Assembly: GCF_042767895.1 (NCBI RefSeq)
Contig: NC_091552.1
Span: forward strand, 19,223,178-19,235,677
Direction of reading: 5' to 3'
Length of the DNA: 12,500 nt
DNA from: Penaeus vannamei
Taxonomy: Eukaryota; Arthropoda; Malacostraca; Decapoda; Penaeidae
Shown here: in pieces, positions 1 to 9,367 of the stretch
Numbering within the stretch: position 1 is the first letter of the stretch
How the letters are laid out: each line of letters opens with the position of its first letter
The notes under the pieces: model-generated
What the model was told of the DNA's origin: nothing
Databases searched by the model: none
Seen by the model: the letters and a program-made list of their open reading frames with translations, nothing else
Position numbers and translations under genes: made by a program

Positions 1-34
1 ATTTGTAGATACTGATATGCCAACAACTCTATCA

Positions 35-295
35 TCACAAGTATGAACGACCGAAAACGCTAATACACGATTCCATCAGCATCACGTCATTCGCGAAAGT
101 CACATCTTCGGAGACATCTTCAAACGCAGAACTTTCCCACGGTTCAATGCTTTCTTTGACAAGCGTGAGAGAAAAGTGTTGATCGATCGCCCCCGCCGAG
201 AGTGAGAGCTGAGAGCCTGATCGCCAGGGGCCCGACGCGCCCACCTCGGCGCGGGCGGGCTGGAGGAGCAGGTCTTTTGGTTGCTCTGGTTGCAT
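35..295 (-). CDS. Unrecognised open reading frame, 86 codons (weak candidate)
   Basis: An ATG-initiated frame reads leftward from 295 to a stop ending at 35. It crosses the CpG-rich patch, where stop codons are rare by chance. The first half (about residues 1-36) is rich in A, G, S and P, as expected from GC-rich DNA. The second half has a mixed composition with an acidic stretch near SAFEDVSEDVTFANDV. I see no domain, signal peptide or membrane segment, and recognise no family. Competing frames of similar length exist on both strands of the same patch, so most or all of them are probably accidental. It could be part of an exon of a gene reading leftward out of the window, but no splice site decides this. 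Confidence 0.12.
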   Translation of the reverse strand: MQPEQPKDLLLQPARAEVGASGPWRSGSQLSLSAGAIDQHFSLTLVKESIEPWESSAFEDVSEDVTFANDVMLMESCISVFGRSYL

Positions 296-360
296 ATTTT
301 AGCGCCTCGCTCACGTCTTCGGTGTGCGCGGGTAGGAGGGGGGAGGGAGGGAGGGGGGGC
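181..360. promoter_or_regulatory. CpG-rich, GC-rich patch (possible promoter or first-exon region)
   Basis: GC content rises to about 70% or more in 181-240 and 301-360, in a window that is otherwise strongly AT-rich. I count about 18 CpG dinucleotides between 184 and 332. A GTAAGT splice-donor-like hexamer sits downstream at 453-458 on the + strand, although the preceding bases (AAC) are not the ideal MAG. Such patches often mark promoters or first exons, but no TATA box or clear initiator is visible, and a GC-rich repeat is an alternative explanation. The base composition is seen directly; the regulatory role is inferred. Confidence 0.3.
338..359 (+). other. Canonical G-quadruplex-forming motif
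   Basis: The + strand has a run of six G (338-343), then GGG at 345-347, GGG at 349-351 and seven G at 353-359, each separated by a single A. This fits the G3+N1-7 rule with three one-base loops, a class known to fold very stably in vitro. It lies at the edge of the CpG-rich patch. Folding in the cell is inferred, not shown. Confidence 0.75.
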
Positions 361-543
361 TGCTTCTACCTTCAGCTTTTCTGTGCAAGACAAACCTCGA
401 GGCCTACATGCACTGCCTCAGCCTTCTGGAAGTTGTAGTTTTTTGCCGAAACGTAAGTTCAAGTGGCAGCGTTTAAGTGCGTGTGAAGGGTGTATGAATA
501 AGTTTGTGTGAGTAAACGTGCTGATAAATACTCGCACTCATAC

Positions 544-660
<117 letters not shown>

Positions 661-1128
661 GATGTGTGTATGGGCGTGGGTTAATATTTAAGTCTTGCCT
701 ACAAAGGTTAGTGCGTTTGTATTGTGAACCCTTGTCTCTATTCGGTAGGTTTTGCCTTTGTCTTTCATGATTAAAGCAGTAAAGTAAAAGAAATAGGAGA
801 GTCTGAAACTGTGGGAAGAAATGGCCTTTAATGCCTCACACATATACAAAGCCTTTTCTTCCCTTTGAGACTTGGCAACGCGAGTATTTCCACTATCATG
901 GAACAACTGAATCTGGACGTGACCAAATACTTGCTTGCAGGATTGTAAGTTTTAAGCTGTTGACATTGTGCTATGATCTGAAAGCGGAATCCGTTTCTCT
1001 CTTCGGACATTTTTCTGCACTACAATGGGAAACTTTATCACTTTCAGATTAGGAGTTAGTCAGAAGTGATCCCCTTGTTTGTTATTATCAACAGGAAAGT
1101 CTACTTGATGCGAGCGATGGAGTTCTAC
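661..1128. other. Unannotated AT-rich spacer
   Basis: No gene, repeat or RNA signature is recognised. A 73-codon ATG frame at 831-1052 (+) has no family resemblance and no supporting splice or promoter signals. A GTAAGT hexamer occurs at 946-951 with no convincing exon in front of it. Confidence 0.5.
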
Positions 1129-1208
1129 CGACGAGAAAAAAAAAGAAAAAAGGAAAACGAAAAATTAGTACATCGTACCAAAAAAATAAAAAAAATAAAA
1201 AAATAAAT
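1129..1208. repeat. A-rich low-complexity tract
   Basis: Imperfect runs of A interrupted by G, C and T (AAAAAAAATAAAA-type), in two halves separated by a short unique stretch with GTACATCGTAC at about 1167-1177. It could be a simple low-complexity tract or the A-rich tail of an old retroposon. No target-site duplication was identified. Confidence 0.8.
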
Positions 1209-1500
1209 ACAAGGTCGAGGACCACTGTGCAGATTGAAGCAATTCACGGGTAGTACACAATTTGATGAACTACAGCATTATCTATTTAACGTTAGAATGT
1301 CTGCTGCGCAATCCAAGCAGATAAGTCTACTCGAGAAAATAAGCAATATTAAAAAAAAAGCTTGGAGAATATTACATCCTCTAGGTGGCTTGCGTGGTAA
1401 TGATTTCAAAGAAATGTACATAAAAAATACACTAATTAGCGCTGATTTTTATCACGGTGTTAAGCCTCTTCGCATTGAACATTTGTTTCCATCGCTATAG
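1207..1500 (+). CDS. Unrecognised open frame, possible transposon-derived fragment
   Basis: One frame stays open from just after a stop at 1204-1206 to the TAG ending at 1500, about 97 codons, in AT-rich DNA where stops should be frequent. The first in-frame ATG is at 1297, leaving 67 codons. Residues such as STQFDELQHYLFN followed by a Lys-rich amphipathic stretch (SKQISLLEKISNIKKKAW) look protein-like rather than repeat-derived. I recognise no domain with confidence. The general form (a D-x-x-x-x-x-LF segment and then a basic helix) is loosely reminiscent of short transposon-associated ORFs in invertebrates, but this is only an impression. No promoter or splice site was identified. It may be a decayed exon or chance. 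Confidence 0.2.
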   Translation: MQGRGPLCRLKQFTGSTQFDELQHYLFNVRMSAAQSKQISLLEKISNIKKKAWRILHPLGGLRGNDFKEMYIKNTLISADFYHGVKPLRIEHLFPSL

Positions 1501-2025
1501 AAGAATTCTCATTGGGCTTTGATCAGAAACTTTTATATCCGTTTTTATCTTTCGTCACTTCTCTGTACTGCAATATAAAACTTCGTCTCTTTGGAACCCT
1601 TTTTAACCGTTCACTAAATTCTAACAAGTTCAATCCAGGACTGTCCCTGTCATAGAACGTGGCCTATTTTTGTCAGTCTCTGCTACCCCAGGACTCTAGG
1701 GCGGCGGAAAAGTGACAACCAGGATTATCTATGCTGGATATCAGTTGACAGGACTCTCCTAGGATAGATCAAGTGCGGGTGTCAAGTCGGATATTATGGC
1801 AATTGCACATGTTCCCGGAAAACTTCTTGGACGAGCAGAAGGGAGGGAAAATGTTTTCATATCGAAAATCCACTCTTTCAGAGAAACCAAAAACACGTTT
1901 AAGTTATTTAACGACCAATAATTACTTACTGAATATGTTACCGATATTCCTATGATTGGTTAGTGTAGCATAATGCAACAACTTATCATTTGGTAAGTAA
2001 AAAATAAATAAATTAACAAATCCAA
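1501..2025. other. Unannotated spacer
   Basis: No gene or repeat family is recognised. Two short similar motifs, CAGGACTCTAGGG near 1688 and CAGGACTCTCCTAGG near 1749, are about 60 bases apart and may be a trivial local duplication. Confidence 0.5.
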
Positions 2026-2058
2026 TCTCAAAAAAAAAAAAAAGAAAGAAAAAAATCT
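2026..2058. repeat. A-rich low-complexity tract
   Basis: An oligo-A run of about 14 bases is followed by GAAAG and a further A run. It directly abuts the GC-rich patch at 2059-2165, an arrangement that could reflect an old retroposed sequence, though no target-site duplication was found. Confidence 0.7.
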
Positions 2059-2165
2059 CCCTCGACCAACAGCGCCTCCAAGCCTGTTTTTCCAAGGTAT
2101 CGAGCGACTTTAAGGTGTCTCGGCCTACGGCGTGATAAGGCAGCGAGACAGACCGGAGCGCCATC
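2059..2165. other. Short GC/CpG-rich patch beside an A-rich tract
   Basis: About 100 bases with many CpGs (ATCGAGCG, CTCGGCC, ACGGCG, GGAGCGCC) lie between AT-rich flanks. On the minus strand it is open and would read as part of an 81-codon frame that continues into oligo-T-coded phenylalanines, so that frame is not a credible gene. No Pol III box A/box B pair is recognisable. It may be a fragment of a dispersed repeat; the family is unknown. Confidence 0.35.
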
Positions 2166-2170
2166 ATTAC

Positions 2171-2563
2171 GTAACTTCTACAAGACCTTTTGTTACTATG
2201 AAACCTATTAAGAATTTACAAAATAAATCTTCAACTTATAAAACCACAACTGTGATGCCAAAAAATATGCTTACGGCAGGTTACTTTCCCCTTTGTTTAT
2301 AGCTTCTAGAAAATGGCATATCTGCTATCATTAGTTTCTTTAGCTCAAAACAAACACGACGACGCCACAGCAACCCCACTTCAACATATCTTTTCATCTT
2401 GAGATTTCTCATTTTTCTTCACGCTTCTTCTCTCCACCTCGCTCTCTGCAGGGTCACTCTCCTGTTAAGCTTCTTCGCTCCTCTGGCTTCTCTCGTTTCC
2501 TGCTTAAGACATAATCCCTCTTTGGTATTTCTAAACCCGCTAAACATTCTCAAGAAACACAAA

Positions 2564-2566
<3 letters not shown>
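2171..2566. other. Unannotated spacer with a pyrimidine-rich segment
   Basis: AT-rich sequence with a C/T-rich stretch at about 2393-2500 on the + strand. No gene or known repeat is recognised. The 193-codon open frame running from here through the microsatellite to 2980 is produced by the simple repeats. Confidence 0.5.
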
Positions 2567-2997
<431 letters not shown>

Positions 2998-3008
2998 GCA
3001 CGGCACCT

Positions 3009-3040
3009 ATTAGTATTTGAGGGGAAGAGTCGTTGGCACG
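3009..3040 (+). repeat. Candidate left terminal inverted repeat of the MULE
   Basis: In the ungapped 23-base core starting TGAGGGGAAGAG, 18 positions match the reverse complement of 5119-5141 and all five differences are transitions. The outer hexamer ATTAGT is shared but needs a 2-base gap. It lies immediately right of the compound microsatellite. Confidence 0.4.
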
Positions 3041-3059
3041 ATCACGAAATTCGTTATCC

Positions 3060-3650
3060 GATCCTGCTTGCTTTAGTTTTTTAGCTAGGTCAATAATTTT
3101 ACACAATGTGCATGGGTATGTGATGCTTGTAAACAAGAAATTACATTTAAAAGCTGCCTAAGTTTTTGCGCCATAAAAAAAAAACAAAAAAACAAACGAG
3201 CGAGATAATATAATTCGAAAATTATGTAATGGTTTCCTTATAATGAATAGTACTGCAGTTTCCTTCTGGCCAGAATTAGTCAACAAATAGGAGTACCAAC
3301 TGTAACATATATGTAAATCTATCTGAAAGGACAATGTTTCAGTTACCTTGCAAAAAAGTGATTTTTTTTTTTTCGTCAGAAAATAGACTTTAAATATTCA
3401 GTAAAAAATGTATTTGGTGGAAATAGTGCATGACTTTGCTACAGTTAGTAGATACGCACTGCGCGATCATTTTGCAACAAAAATTATTAAAAATCGCGTG
3501 ATTTACATACGAAGTTAACCTCAATTTTATGCAGGAAAATATGATTTTGAGAAAACGGCATTTTTTGTCATTCATCTTCATTACACCATACAGGTTGTGC
3601 CAATTATTACCAAAAGTAAATATCTACTTACACAATCCCTTGGCCTTTAC
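3060..3650. other. Unannotated AT-rich part of the candidate element
   Basis: No gene is recognised. It contains short A runs (3174-3192) and a T run (3362-3374). If the proposed ends are right this is the 3' non-coding side of the transposon; if not, it is ordinary spacer. Confidence 0.4.
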
Positions 3651-3760
3651 TAGAAGTCCTGTGGTAGAGGGTTAGGCCTTGTTCAGGGAATTTTAGGTCA
3701 TCTTTATGTCACCTGTTTAGCCCCTGTGGTGGAAGTGTTTTCCCTTACCTAGTATACATT
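3651..3760. repeat. Short imperfect direct repeat around CCTGTGGTRGA
   Basis: CCTGTGGTAGAGGG at about 3659 and CCTGTGGTGGAAGTG at about 3723 are similar motifs 60-65 bases apart, in a GC-richer stretch just beyond the transposase 3' end. Possible subterminal repeats of the transposon; weak. Confidence 0.3.
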
Positions 3761-3913
3761 CAGATGTCAAGGCTCCTGGTCCCCTATCAGTTACATATCA
3801 GAGTACATAATACATCATGAAAAATATTATGCATTTCTGATACATAAATGACATATTGACAGGGTATCACTGGAGTCCACCCACCTCATTGTTGCCAGGA
3901 ACAGTCAGTGACA

Positions 3914-4792
3914 TCAAAGGTTACCAGGTTGGTAATCAGGGCCAGGTGACTCCAGGTGCTTTTTATTCTGTTTCCTTTTAGGTGGTGTTTCTTTCCTTTT
4001 GTCCATCCTCTTTCTTGCTACTACACTGTTAGATGTAAATGAAAACCCGATGTGAAAGGAAGTGATTGGCCTCGTACCCAAAGTTATGATCTGTGACGGT
4101 CAGTTGCGTCACGAAAGTCCCTCTCTTGGCTTTGCTTTGATGACACCAAAGTTTCGAGTGCAGACCTTCATTTCTATTTTGATTCTTTCCCCTGAGGCAT
4201 CTTTCAAGAACAGCTGGGTATGAAAGGTCGTAGTAAACTTCTCTTACTCCGTTCTCATATTTTTTCTAGTCTGATATATATAGTGTGGGGGAAAAGGCCT
4301 TCCTTCATCCATAGCTTGCTTGAATACACACCAAGAGGTATCACAGTGTAAGTGATGATGGTCGTTATCACGTGATATAGCATGCCAAAAACCAAACATT
4401 ACTTTCAGCTTCATAGTCAGCACATCCGTTCCCACACTATCCCTTATGGCTTTCCCATAGTATCTCTGGAAAGCATCTGTTTGTTTGTCTGTTAGCTGAT
4501 GCCCTCCACCACATGCTTTTTCTTATCACTTTTCCAGTTTTTGTAGTTTTTTCTTCTTTCAGTTCATCTTTTGATTTTCGTAATCTGATGCCTATTCTCT
4601 TCTGAACATGAATGACACATTCTTCCTTATCAACCCTATGATGAGGAAGTTGAGGCACGTGGTGGTGGCCGACGCGCGTCATCAGAATCTGGGTGCAGCT
4701 CCTCCACATCGTCTTTTTTTCCACCTTTTCAGGGCTTTCAGTCGCTTGGTTTCAAGGAATGCCTTCCTCTTCGCACTTACAGCTGGCATCAT
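3914..4792 (-). pseudogene. Mutator-like (MULE) transposase, internally deleted and frameshifted
   Basis: MULE transposases cut and paste their own DNA element in the nucleus. Reading leftward, the blocks are as follows. Residues from the ATG pair at 4792/4789 give a basic N-terminus (KRKAFLETKRLKALKRW). A frame change at the A7 run 4714-4720 follows, then an acidic/Pro/Ser linker ending at a TAG (4638-4636). Next come ECVIHVQKRIGIRLRK (from about 4637), a shift near 4520, LTDKQTDAFQRYYGKAI (from 4495), and a His/Cys segment HLHCDTSWC. A shift in the A6 run 4260-4265 precedes LERCLRGKNQNRNEG and LHSKLW, and a shift near 4048 precedes a Lys/Arg-rich tail ending at TGA 3916-3914. These motifs and their order fit the arthropod Mutator-like transposase domain family (I believe PF20700). 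The central region expected between the N-terminus and ECVIHVQKR, including the first catalytic acidic residues, is absent. This is a dead copy; family confidence is high, recalled from memory without a search. Confidence 0.85.
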
Positions 4793-5118
4793 AATTGAAA
4801 ACAAGGCACAAAAAAGGATAAACACAAGCAACAGGTTGATAACGATGCACGTTGATCGCACTGTCCTAACGTCCCTGCTGCTGCTGCCTGGTCACTGAAT
4901 GCAGCCCAAACTATCATGCAGCAGTATCATGCCAAAAAAAAAAAAACACAAAATCAGCCGAAAAATGCTAAAAATGCATGAAAAACAAAGCATGCAGCAA
5001 AAGGGGCGTGGCAGCATGAGGGCATGAGGGCGTTTCCGGTCTGGCAACGGGGTGCCCAGGGTGCGTCATAGTCTCACGTATCCATTCACAAAGTTTGAAA
5101 AATTCGTTATTTTTTACC
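4793..5118 (-). other. 5' non-coding flank of the MULE fossil
   Basis: No ATG-led extension of the transposase is seen upstream of 4792. The stretch holds an oligo-A run (4935-4946), repeated GCATGAGG units at about 5014-5029 and a CpG-containing segment near 5030-5065. It probably represents the transposon's leader and subterminal region, by position only. Confidence 0.4.
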
Positions 5119-5152
5119 CATACCGACGACTCTCCCCCTTAAGAGAACTAAT
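5119..5152 (-). repeat. Candidate right terminal inverted repeat of the MULE
   Basis: The reverse complement of this stretch resembles 3009-3040: a shared ATTAGT, then an AAGGGGGAGAGTCGTCGG block against GAGGGGAAGAGTCGTTGG on the left. It sits about 330 bases upstream of the transposase start. Confidence 0.4.
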
Positions 5153-6489
5153 CGGTTATTGCGTTTTGCGTACTATCATAGATTACGATTTCATTACTCT
5201 CAGCGAAGGGAAGTAGCGATGTACACATATCCATATATAATTTTCCTGTGGCCTCAAGACCAACGGATTGGATATATATGGTATTTCTGTGGTGATGAGA
5301 AAATTAAAGAGAAAAATAAGTGCAGATCTGTGGCAAATAATCAGTGAGAAAAATCAACGAGTAGAAAAGCATTTATAAAAGTAACTTGTGACTAGATTTT
5401 GAGGCGAGCGAAGGCCGAGTGAGATCGAATACGCGGCGCGTAAATCATGAGACTAAACAATACTTAGCGTTCACGGTGAAAATTTATGCATAGATTACCA
5501 GGGAGTAATTGAGTCGATTGCGGTCCTTATTTTAGTAAGGAGAGATTTGTGGTGAAAAGTGGATGATTGGGTTCAGATTAAGGTCGATGAGTATCATGAG
5601 TGTATTTTCGTATCGTTGATAATGCCTACATATCAGATTAATTTTGCGTTAGTGTTATGTCGATCGAGCGTGAATATGGTGCAATATTTTGATAGTACCG
5701 TGATTATGACTATATTAGACATCAATGCCTGGACTCTTCATTTATAATTTCATTTCTAAACCTATTGGAATGAGAAGCAAAATTCCAGCTTTGATGACTG
5801 GATAAAGAGTTAATAGTAACTAACGGCGGAGGTTGGCTCGCTCTGAGTGCCTCTCAAATGATTTATTTAAACGCTGATCTCTTAGTGAATTGACATGTCA
5901 CCAGAGGATTTTATTTCCTTTGATGTAATCTGATCCATTTTTAAAAATTAATTAGAAAATTCGTGTGGATTTTTGGGAGTAGATATAGATTTTGAGGTAG
6001 AGGGTAGATGGTTTGTATAGAAAACAAAGGAAAGTGAACAGATACATTTTTTGGGTTATATCAGGCCAGGAAGTGATGGCTCTTTGAGATTTTGGAGCAA
6101 CTTAGCGTTAAATAAAATATGGAAAAACCTAGGGGTACATATAGAAAAAACGACATACATACGCATAAACGACGGAGCTAGATGTTGATTTGCACTTAAT
6201 GAACGTCGCTTTCTAGTTTTATCAACAAATGCCTAATATACCTTAACATATTGCAGGGAGCTTTCGCCACTAAGACTTGAACCACCTTTCTCGGGAAAAT
6301 GGCTTTCCATCAATGCGACCTGTTGAGTAGGGTTTAGAAATGGGATGCCTGGCTTTGTGGAACCATGGAACAAATGTCCATCGTCTTAAAATATTTGTTT
6401 AGATCGACTCGGGTAGTTATCCACATCAACCGGAATTTTGTGAAGGTGCACGAGTAAGCATAATTTCTTGCCTGAGTGTGTATGTTTAG

Positions 6490-6490
<1 letters not shown>
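5153..6490. other. Unannotated AT-rich spacer
   Basis: No gene, RNA or repeat family is recognised in about 1.3 kb. A CpG-richer bit lies at about 5400-5445. A 62-codon frame at 5559-5747 (+) is not GC- or repeat-driven, but it lacks an ATG start (it begins GTG), recognisable motifs and splice signals, so I do not call it. Confidence 0.5.

Positions 6491-6576
<86 letters not shown>
6491..6576. repeat. (CA)n microsatellite, 43 units
   Basis: A pure CA run of 86 bases on the + strand, followed by degenerate CA-rich sequence to about 6628. Confidence 0.98.
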
Positions 6577-6582
<6 letters not shown>

Positions 6583-6655
6583 CATGCACACATGGACGCA
6601 AACACGTACGTACTCAGACACACACACCATTATGTAGATTTGCCTTATTTTTTAT

Positions 6656-7046
<391 letters not shown>

Positions 7047-7261
7047 AACTGCATATAAATTATGATTGTCATGACGTACTGAACAGTAAACCATTGTTAA
7101 CATGACCGTATATTTGTGTGAGCATATTCGCTGCACGTCGCACACCGTTTCACAAGCAGCCGCATGTGTTTCTGACATGTTGATGTAAAATTACTAAGCC
7201 GTTTAGTGAAAGTGTCATCACTTCTCTATAAAAAAGAATATATGTTTAGACACATGAACAC

Positions 7262-7403
7262 ATATACACACAAACACACACACATACACATATACGCAAA
7301 GAGACACAGACACACACACACACACACACACATATATGTATATATGTATGTGTGTGTGTGTATGTGTGTTTTTTCTTGTGTGTGTGTCTTTTTTGTGTGT
7401 GTG
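7262..7403. repeat. CA-rich then TG-rich imperfect mirror region
   Basis: Imperfect CA-rich sequence (7262-7332, pure at about 7311-7332) passes through a TATG/TATA link (7333-7347) into TG-rich sequence (7348-7403) interrupted by T runs. The two halves are complementary, so the strand could fold back on itself. Confidence 0.85.
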
Positions 7404-7636
7404 CTTGTATTTTTTTCTTGGCACCAATATTTCCTCTGGTTTTGTGCTTTCAGTGGTAACCTTCGCTGTTCTGGTAGCATTAATAATTCGCTTCCCTTGT
7501 TGATGTACAGTAATATATCGTTATAATCTTTAACGTCATGAAGATGAAGTGCTGCCAAATGCACTGCAGCCAACTGAACGTTTAATCTTTTATTTACGAG
7601 TTAAGTTAGTACAAAGATTTGGCTGTGGATTTTTTC

Positions 7637-7832
7637 ATGATGAGAATGATGATGGTAATGGTGGTGATAGTGATGATAATGATAATGATAATGATAATGA
7701 TGGCGCTGCTGATGGTAACGGTAATGGTGGTGATAATGATAATGATGAGGATAGGGGTGGTGATGATGATAATAAGGATAATGAGGATGATGATGATGAT
7801 GTCAATGATGTGATGATTATGGGTATGATATG
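7637..7832. repeat. Imperfect GAT / GATAAT / GGT trinucleotide tract
   Basis: About 195 bases of degenerate trinucleotides (GATGAT, GATAATGATAAT, GGTGGTGAT). In one frame it reads as an Asp/Asn/Gly-rich peptide, in another as Met/Ile/Val. Because all frames are open and biased, the tract is best explained as an old trinucleotide microsatellite rather than a coding region. Confidence 0.85.
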
Positions 7833-7995
7833 ATTGACTACTCATAATAACAGGGATTATTAATATTACCAACGTTATCAGTGCTACCCTTAATTTACAT
7901 ATGAAACCACACCGAAAACCTCACTCACTTCACCAGAGGACAACTAACACCAACTAGTCCAGCGTCAGACGACCAATATCCACCACTAGATAATC

Positions 7996-8190
7996 AAATG
8001 AAAAAATCCCTCAGACTTCCGTTCCCTCCCTCTGCCAGGCGCCGGTCTGCCCTTAACCCTTCCGGCTGTCCTCGTTTCCCCTTTGTGTTGCAAGGGGCGG
8101 GAGCTGACAAGGACAAACAGCGACCCCTTTGCTTCGGTGGAAATGTGTACATACGGGGTCGTGTCGATGTCGTATGGAAATGAGCACGTG
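7996..8190. other. GC/CpG-rich patch of unknown origin
   Basis: A sharply bounded GC-richer block (for example GCCAGGCGCCGG and GGGGCGGGAG) between AT-rich flanks. Short frames are open on both strands (61 codons + at 7998, 69 codons - ending at 7994). They are antisense to each other and show no domain, so neither is called. GCAAGGGG near 8090 and CCCCTTTGC near 8125 form an imperfect inverted pair. It could be an exon, a CpG patch or a fragment of a dispersed repeat. Confidence 0.3.
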
Positions 8191-8545
8191 AGAAGTTTGT
8201 CACTGAGAGGAAATGTAATTATGTAGGTAATTAGGATAAATAGTTGGTGCCGATATTACTGATTTATATATATATATTTTTAAAAATGAATGTTTATAAT
8301 GTGTATTTAATACTTGCTGAAAACTTTGGACTTGAGAACTGCAAATGTCAACATCACCATTGCACTTTAATTAACGTGTTTAATAATTGTACTAAAAATG
8401 TTTAACAAGCGGACATATATAAATGTTTGCAGCAGTGGTACAGAAACCTTGTCACAGACTGAAACAAGCTAGTGCCAGAGGGTAGCGCCAGGGGGACACA
8501 TGTTCACAGAAACACAAAAATGTCAGATTCAAGCACACACACATG

Positions 8546-8548
<3 letters not shown>
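8191..8548. other. Unannotated AT-rich spacer
   Basis: Nothing recognised beyond a short TA run (8264-8276). Confidence 0.5.

Positions 8549-8576
<28 letters not shown>
8549..8576. repeat. Oligo-T run of 28 bases
   Basis: An uninterrupted T homopolymer on the + strand. It could be the poly(A) tail of a minus-strand retroposed sequence lying to its right, but no SINE promoter boxes or target-site duplication were identified. Confidence 0.95.
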
Positions 8577-8580
<4 letters not shown>

Positions 8581-8889
8581 CTACGTTGCCTAAAATTATG
8601 CTGCTAATTACCCAGTCGTTCTTACAGAGAATCTTAGGTCTGGATGCTCCGTATTATCAACATCATGCCAAGGAAAGTAACTCACGGTGTTTCAGTAATG
8701 TAGCTTTAAACATTTAATTAAGATTTGAATGATAACGCCGACAGGGTTGCGTAACACAGAACATCCGTATCAGTTGATATTTGCAGTCAAAGTTCTGTCT
8801 GTTCTCCTTAACAAGCTCACCCTCGCGCCCGCTCCTTATCGGGTCTTACAGCGTACTCGTGCCTTGGGAAGTGAACGGAATTCACTCTG
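8577..8889. other. Unannotated spacer
   Basis: Mixed-composition sequence with no recognised gene or repeat. The segment 8810-8870 is CpG-richer. Confidence 0.45.
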
Positions 8890-8942
8890 TATAAAAACAA
8901 CGTCCACTATTTCAGCTTGAAGCCAGAAAGTCGAAGGTAAGA
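8890..8942 (+). promoter_or_regulatory. Weak candidate core promoter and splice donor
   Basis: TATAAAA at 8890-8896 is followed 24 bases later (T to A) by TCAGCTT at 8912-8918, which resembles the arthropod initiator TCAGTY. A good donor AAG|GTAAGA then occurs at 8934-8942. The TATA-to-start spacing is shorter than the usual 28-32, and such short motifs are common by chance. No downstream exon is recognised. Confidence 0.15.
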
Positions 8943-9047
8943 AAAGCTATATTTGACTAACGTCTCTCGTTATTTCTAGAACAGAGGCGAAAAACCTTAA
9001 AGTGACCACCTCTACAAATATATTCAGTGTGTATGTTTGCATTTACG

Positions 9048-9228
<181 letters not shown>

Positions 9229-9230
9229 TA

Positions 9231-9367
9231 TGTGTGTTTGTGTGTGTATTCAGAAGCAACATTGTGTGTGCGTGCGTGCGTGTGTATGGGTATGTGTGTG
9301 TGTGTAAGTGAGTGTGTATGTGCGCTTATGCACGTGCATATTCATGTGTACGTGGTGCGTGCGTATT
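9231..9367. repeat. Degenerate TG/TGCG-rich tract
   Basis: Imperfect TG repeats with CGTGCGTGCG, GTATGTG and GTAAGTGAGTG variants. It is complementary in kind to the (CA)n at 9052-9156, with the TA block between them. Confidence 0.85.

Larger units (their letters stand above)
3009..5152 (-). mobile_element. Candidate degraded Mutator-like (MULE) DNA transposon
   Basis: The interior carries a broken MULE transposase on the minus strand (3914-4792). The proposed limits come from an imperfect inverted pair: 3009-3040 read forward and 5152-5119 read in reverse complement. Both contain ATTAGT followed, 5 to 7 bases later, by a GAGGGGAAGAGTCGTTGG-like block. Most differences between the two blocks are transitions. 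No convincing 8-11 bp target-site duplication flanks these limits, so the ends are provisional. The transposase identification is much firmer than the boundaries. The span, about 2.1 kb, is short for an autonomous element, in line with the missing central part of the transposase gene. Confidence 0.45.

Noticed and set aside
831..1052. A 73-codon ATG frame on the + strand
   Set aside because: No recognisable motif, no promoter or splice context, and a length plausible by chance.
4608..4898. A 96-codon + strand frame
   Set aside because: It is antisense to the MULE transposase fossil, whose minus-strand motifs explain the coding-like signal.
7549..7833. A 94-codon Asp/Asn-rich frame
   Set aside because: The Asp/Asn part is the GAT/GATAAT tract; other frames are also open, it starts at a TTG, and the short non-repeat part shows no domain.
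7994..8203. Antisense pair of short frames (61 and 69 codons) in the GC-rich patch
   Set aside because: Open frames on both strands are expected from GC-rich DNA; no motif, homologue or splice signal supports either.
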